Part shown: positions 45,032-47,180 of the stretch, piece after piece
Numbering within the stretch: the stretch's first letter is position 1
How the letters are laid out: each line of letters opens with the position of its first letter
From: Planctomycetota bacterium
Lineage (GTDB): Bacteria; Planctomycetota; MHYJ01; JACPTZ01
Assembly: GCA_016192525.1 (NCBI GenBank)
Contig: JACPTZ010000120.1
Location: 26,949-74,128, forward strand
Length of the DNA: 47,180 nucleotides
Direction of reading: 5' to 3'
Made by a program: the position numbers and the translations under genes
The notes under the pieces: model-generated
Database searches by the model: none
Seen by the model: the letters and a program-made list of their open reading frames with translations, nothing else
Told to the model about the DNA's origin: nothing

Positions 45032-45895
45032 CTACTGCCGCACCGCCGCGGGGAGGGTGTCGTAGACCTCCGTCGGGAGCCCGGTCGCCTCTTCGCAGCG
45101 GCGGGCGATCTCATGGAGTCGATCGGCCGGGACGGCCTCCAGGGTCCGGGCGGCGGGGACCCGGGCAAGCGTATAGATCTGTACCCGTTTCGGCCCCATC
45201 CGCTCCACGACCCGGATCCAGGCCGCCACCGACGACGGATCGGCGTTTCCCGGGCGACCGCTCACGAACATCGCCTGCACGACATGATCGCGCAGGAGCC
45301 GGCTCCCCTCGATCAGATGGGCGATCGTGAACGGGACCAGGGGGAGGTTCACGGCCTTCATTTTCCGCGGCTCCCCCGCGTCGCACTTCACGTAGCGTTC
45401 GTCGCAGCGGTCGCAGGCGGCCCGGGTCTCCGGGCTGAGGAGGGTCGTCCCGTTGGTGAGAATCCCGATCGAGGCCTTCGGGGCGTAGGCGTCCCGCAGC
45501 ATGCGGACCACCTCGACGGCGCGGGGAAACTCCGGATGGAGCGTGGGCTCCCCATTGCCGGAGAAGGTGATCGACTCGGGGAGGGCGTCCTTTCCCGTCA
45601 GCCCGCGGAGACGGGCGGCGAGTTCGGTGCGGAGGTCGTCGATCGGCGGAAACCGCACCCCGCCCCGATCGAGGTCGGCGCGGTCGTGGCGACTCCAGCC
45701 GAGCTGACAGTAGACGCAATTCAGCGTGCACCACTTGTCGCTCGACGGGAGCAGATTGATGCCGAGGGACCGGCCGAGCCGCCGCGTTCGGACCGGTCCG
45801 TACACCATCGTTGAACAGAGATCCCACGGCTGGCAGGCGGGGTGGGCGGACCGGCCTGGAAAGAGCGCGGACTCAGGGACGGCGGCGGCCTTCAT
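45032..45895 (-). CDS. COG0731-type radical SAM protein
   Basis: 287 residues. GPVRTRRLGRSLGINLLP followed by KWCTLNCVYCQLG (C56, C60, C63) is the hallmark of the wyosine-base-synthesis-like radical SAM group (COG0731); ITFSGNGEPTLHPEF is its GEP segment. Enzymes of this group in bacteria have uncertain substrates. I use ATG 45895, which overlaps the stop of the cupredoxin-like gene by 4 nt (ATGA) behind GAGGGG; ATG 45808 (MVYGPVR) matches the usual family start and is an alternative. Coupling to an exported copper-type protein suggests shared expression from the sigma-54 promoter at 46692, not necessarily a shared pathway. Confidence 0.87.
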   Translation of the reverse strand: MKAAAVPESALFPGRSAHPACQPWDLCSTMVYGPVRTRRLGRSLGINLLPSSDKWCTLNCVYCQLGWSRHDRADLDRGGVRFPPIDDLRTELAARLRGLTGKDALPESITFSGNGEPTLHPEFPRAVEVVRMLRDAYAPKASIGILTNGTTLLSPETRAACDRCDERYVKCDAGEPRKMKAVNLPLVPFTIAHLIEGSRLLRDHVVQAMFVSGRPGNADPSSVAAWIRVVERMGPKRVQIYTLARVPAARTLEAVPADRLHEIARRCEEATGLPTEVYDTLPAAVRQ

Positions 45896-46641
45896 TTCCC
45901 CTCGAAGGTGAACTCGATCTGCTTCGATTCGCCGTCGGCCACCTTCACGTCGAGGATCTTCGTCTTGTACACCTCGTGCCAGGCCTCAACCGTGTACTCT
46001 CCCGCCGGCAGTTTGGGGAGCGTGAACGACCCGTCGTCGCCGCTCACGGCGAAGAACGGATGCGCCACGACTCCGGCCCAGGCGCCCATCCAGCTGTGCA
46101 CATCGCACTTGAACTTCACCATGATCTCCTGCTCGGTGAAGGTCCGGGTGGTCTCCATCCCCTTGTTGGGCTGGCCGAAATTGAACCCTTCGTTGAACTT
46201 CGAGTAGGTGTGGATGTTGTGCAGAAAGCCGTCGCAGTTGCAGATCTTGAGCGGCTGCCCCACCATGATCCCGAAGACATGCGGCACGTACGTGCACCCC
46301 TTCTGCTCGAGGGTAACGGGCTCGGCGGGAGGGGCGAAGGTGAGTTCCTTGCTGACCCCCTTCTTGACCCAGATGAAGACATTCTTGAGCGTGCTGTTGG
46401 AGTTTACGATCACCGACTCGTCCAGGGGCGGCTCCTCGTGCTTGCAGCCCGCCTCGGCCGACATGTCCACCGGCTTCCGCTTCGGTACCTTCCCGGTGAA
46501 CTTCACCGTCCCGCTGATCTGGACCGTCCCCATCGAGGGTTCCCACGCCTTGCCGGCAGGCCGGGCGAGCAGGAGCCCCGTGCAGGCCAGGGACACCATA
46601 AGAACCGCACCGCCTCCGACCGTCAACGTCCGCGACTTCAT
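45892..46641 (-). CDS. Exported cupredoxin-like protein with carboxypeptidase-regulatory-like domain
   Basis: About 249 residues: signal peptide (VGGGAVLMVSLACTGLLLARP), then an Ig/cupredoxin-like domain and a C-terminal beta-sandwich (SGDDGSFTLPKLPAGEYTVEAWHEVYKTK). Candidate copper ligands are the His residues of FLHNIHTYSKF and the Cys-His-Met set in KCDVHSWMGAW; extra Cys lie in AGCKHEE, KGCTYVPH and ICNCDG. It would act in the periplasm in electron transfer or metal binding. ATG 46641 has AGGAGG six bases upstream. First gene of the operon with the radical SAM protein, driven by the sigma-54 site 50 bases away. Confidence 0.85.
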   Translation of the reverse strand: MKSRTLTVGGGAVLMVSLACTGLLLARPAGKAWEPSMGTVQISGTVKFTGKVPKRKPVDMSAEAGCKHEEPPLDESVIVNSNSTLKNVFIWVKKGVSKELTFAPPAEPVTLEQKGCTYVPHVFGIMVGQPLKICNCDGFLHNIHTYSKFNEGFNFGQPNKGMETTRTFTEQEIMVKFKCDVHSWMGAWAGVVAHPFFAVSGDDGSFTLPKLPAGEYTVEAWHEVYKTKILDVKVADGESKQIEFTFEGK

Positions 46642-46691
46642 GACAAGCCTCCTGAATGGAAAAGAGATGTGAGCGAGTTGCGGGAGAAAAC

Positions 46692-46705
46692 GCAATCCAC
46701 GTGCC
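46692..46705 (-). promoter_or_regulatory. Sigma-54 promoter of the cupredoxin-like gene
   Basis: On the minus strand GGCACGTGGATTGC matches the -24/-12 consensus exactly (GGCACG, four bases, TTGC). A start near 46681 gives a leader of about 40 nt that includes the AGGAGG site. With its flanks (CGGCACG...ATTGCG) it has the same bases as the site at 28252-28265 apart from three spacer positions. Confidence 0.78.
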
Positions 46706-46854
46706 GGGGCCGAACGCCACGGCTGGGCTGGATTTGCGCTTCGATCGGGTCGTCAGAAAGCCATTTGCCGGGCTTCAGGCGTGGATTTTCTGGCGTGAGG
46801 TGCGGAGAAATCCGGATCAAGCTCAGTACCAATCGAATACGCTGAATCGGGGCA

Positions 46855-46878
46855 GGTGCACGGCGGCGCCGTGCCCCT
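46855..46878. repeat. Hairpin cassette GGTGCACGGCGGCGCCGTGC
   Basis: A near-perfect palindrome also found at 30452-30474, each followed by CTACG. It lies upstream of the sigma-54 promoter and outside any gene. Confidence 0.65.
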
Positions 46879-46925
46879 ACGAACCGAATTCCCGAACGTG
46901 CAGCGCCTCTTTGACTGGTATCGGG

Positions 46926-47121
46926 CTAGTGATCCGTCAACGCTTATCCAGCGGGTAGACCCGCCCACCCTGAGCGAGCCCGCCTCCGTCTGGCGGGCGA
47001 GTCGAAGGGTGGGTGGGCCGCGGCCTTCGACCCGTCCTTCGACTCGGGCGCGGCGACGGAGCCGCGCCCTCGCTCAGGACGGACGGTTTTACCCGCGGGT
47101 TTAGCCGTGACGGATCACTAG
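46926..47121. mobile_element. MITE-like element D1 carrying a B core
   Basis: Ends CTAGTGATCCGTCA and TGACGGATCACTAG are a perfect 14-bp inverted repeat. The core from 46961 is family B: CACCCTGAGCGAGCC, GAGTCGAAGGGTGGG, CGTCCTTCGACTCGG, CTCGCTCAGGACGGACGG. No coding. Confidence 0.82.
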
Positions 47122-47180
47122 TGATCCGTCAACGCTCATTCGGCGAGTTACTTGATGTTGTTCCCTCCCCCCGCAGGGGG
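47118..47180. mobile_element. Start of a second D element (D2), cut by window edge
   Basis: CTAGTGATCCGTCAACGCTC begins within the last bases of D1, sharing CTAG, and runs into CCCTCCCCCCGCAGGGGG at the edge. It matches the left 60 bp of D3 (19039) closely, so D1 and D2 are stacked end to end. Confidence 0.7.

Noticed and set aside
7391..47121. Possible CRISPR arrays among the repeats
   Set aside because: The repeats are dispersed, palindromic and of unequal length, without regular spacers or cas genes.

Overview
The window is GC-rich bacterial DNA with long non-coding gaps. Most of the long open frames are antisense shadows, as expected at this base composition. The gene set suggests an uncultured, Gram-negative, respiring bacterium: a Tat-exported type II molybdoenzyme, a b6/subunit IV type cytochrome bc complex with a nonaheme cytochrome c, an outer-membrane barrel protein, sigma-54 regulators and hybrid histidine kinases. 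Some proteins (the TPR/peptidase-MA-like lipid-free exported protein, the cupredoxin-like exported protein) remind me of Planctomycetota, but I cannot place the genome from sequence alone.

Region 1 (1-12050, minus strand) is an electron-transfer cluster. In transcription order it holds a GltD-like FAD/4Fe-4S oxidoreductase, an alginate-export-type barrel protein, a Rieske protein, cytochrome b6, subunit IV, a nonaheme membrane-anchored cytochrome c and a NarG/NxrA-like molybdopterin catalytic subunit that runs off the left edge. Together they look like a respiratory module linking the quinone pool to a periplasmic Nar/Nxr-type redox reaction. Region 2 (12457-23038, minus strand) is regulatory: a PIN-domain remnant, an enhancer-binding-protein-like regulator whose GAFTGA loop is lost, two soluble hybrid kinases, an NtrC-type response regulator with intact GAFTGA and a membrane-bound sensor kinase. 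Region 3 (23604-30188, minus strand) holds a YHS/4Fe-4S membrane protein, a small Cys-rich protein plus FAD-linked oxidase pair behind a textbook sigma-54 promoter, and a radical SAM protein.

Region 4 (31043-38924, the only plus-strand block) is a five-gene signalling operon behind a good sigma-70 promoter: DivK-like receiver, CHASE3-GAF-PAS hybrid kinase, receiver-adenylate cyclase, Hpt-REC-GGDEF-REC-Hpt protein, and a tandem paralogue whose Hpt and GGDEF catalytic residues are lost while its c-di-GMP inhibitory-site motif is kept. It is predicted to convert one phosphorelay into cAMP and c-di-GMP and to contain its own c-di-GMP receptor. Region 5 (38911-46705, minus strand) holds a B12-binding radical SAM protein, a WD40 fragment, a degenerate peptidase-like protein, protoporphyrinogen oxidase, a COG0731-type radical SAM protein and a cupredoxin-like protein with a second textbook sigma-54 promoter.

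The gaps between genes are packed with palindromic elements built from interchangeable hairpin cassettes inside a few kinds of terminal inverted repeat. One copy is flanked by a 9-bp direct repeat, two sit in frame inside the protoporphyrinogen oxidase gene, and several supply the stop codon of the neighbouring gene. No transposase is present. I saw no tRNA, rRNA or CRISPR array.
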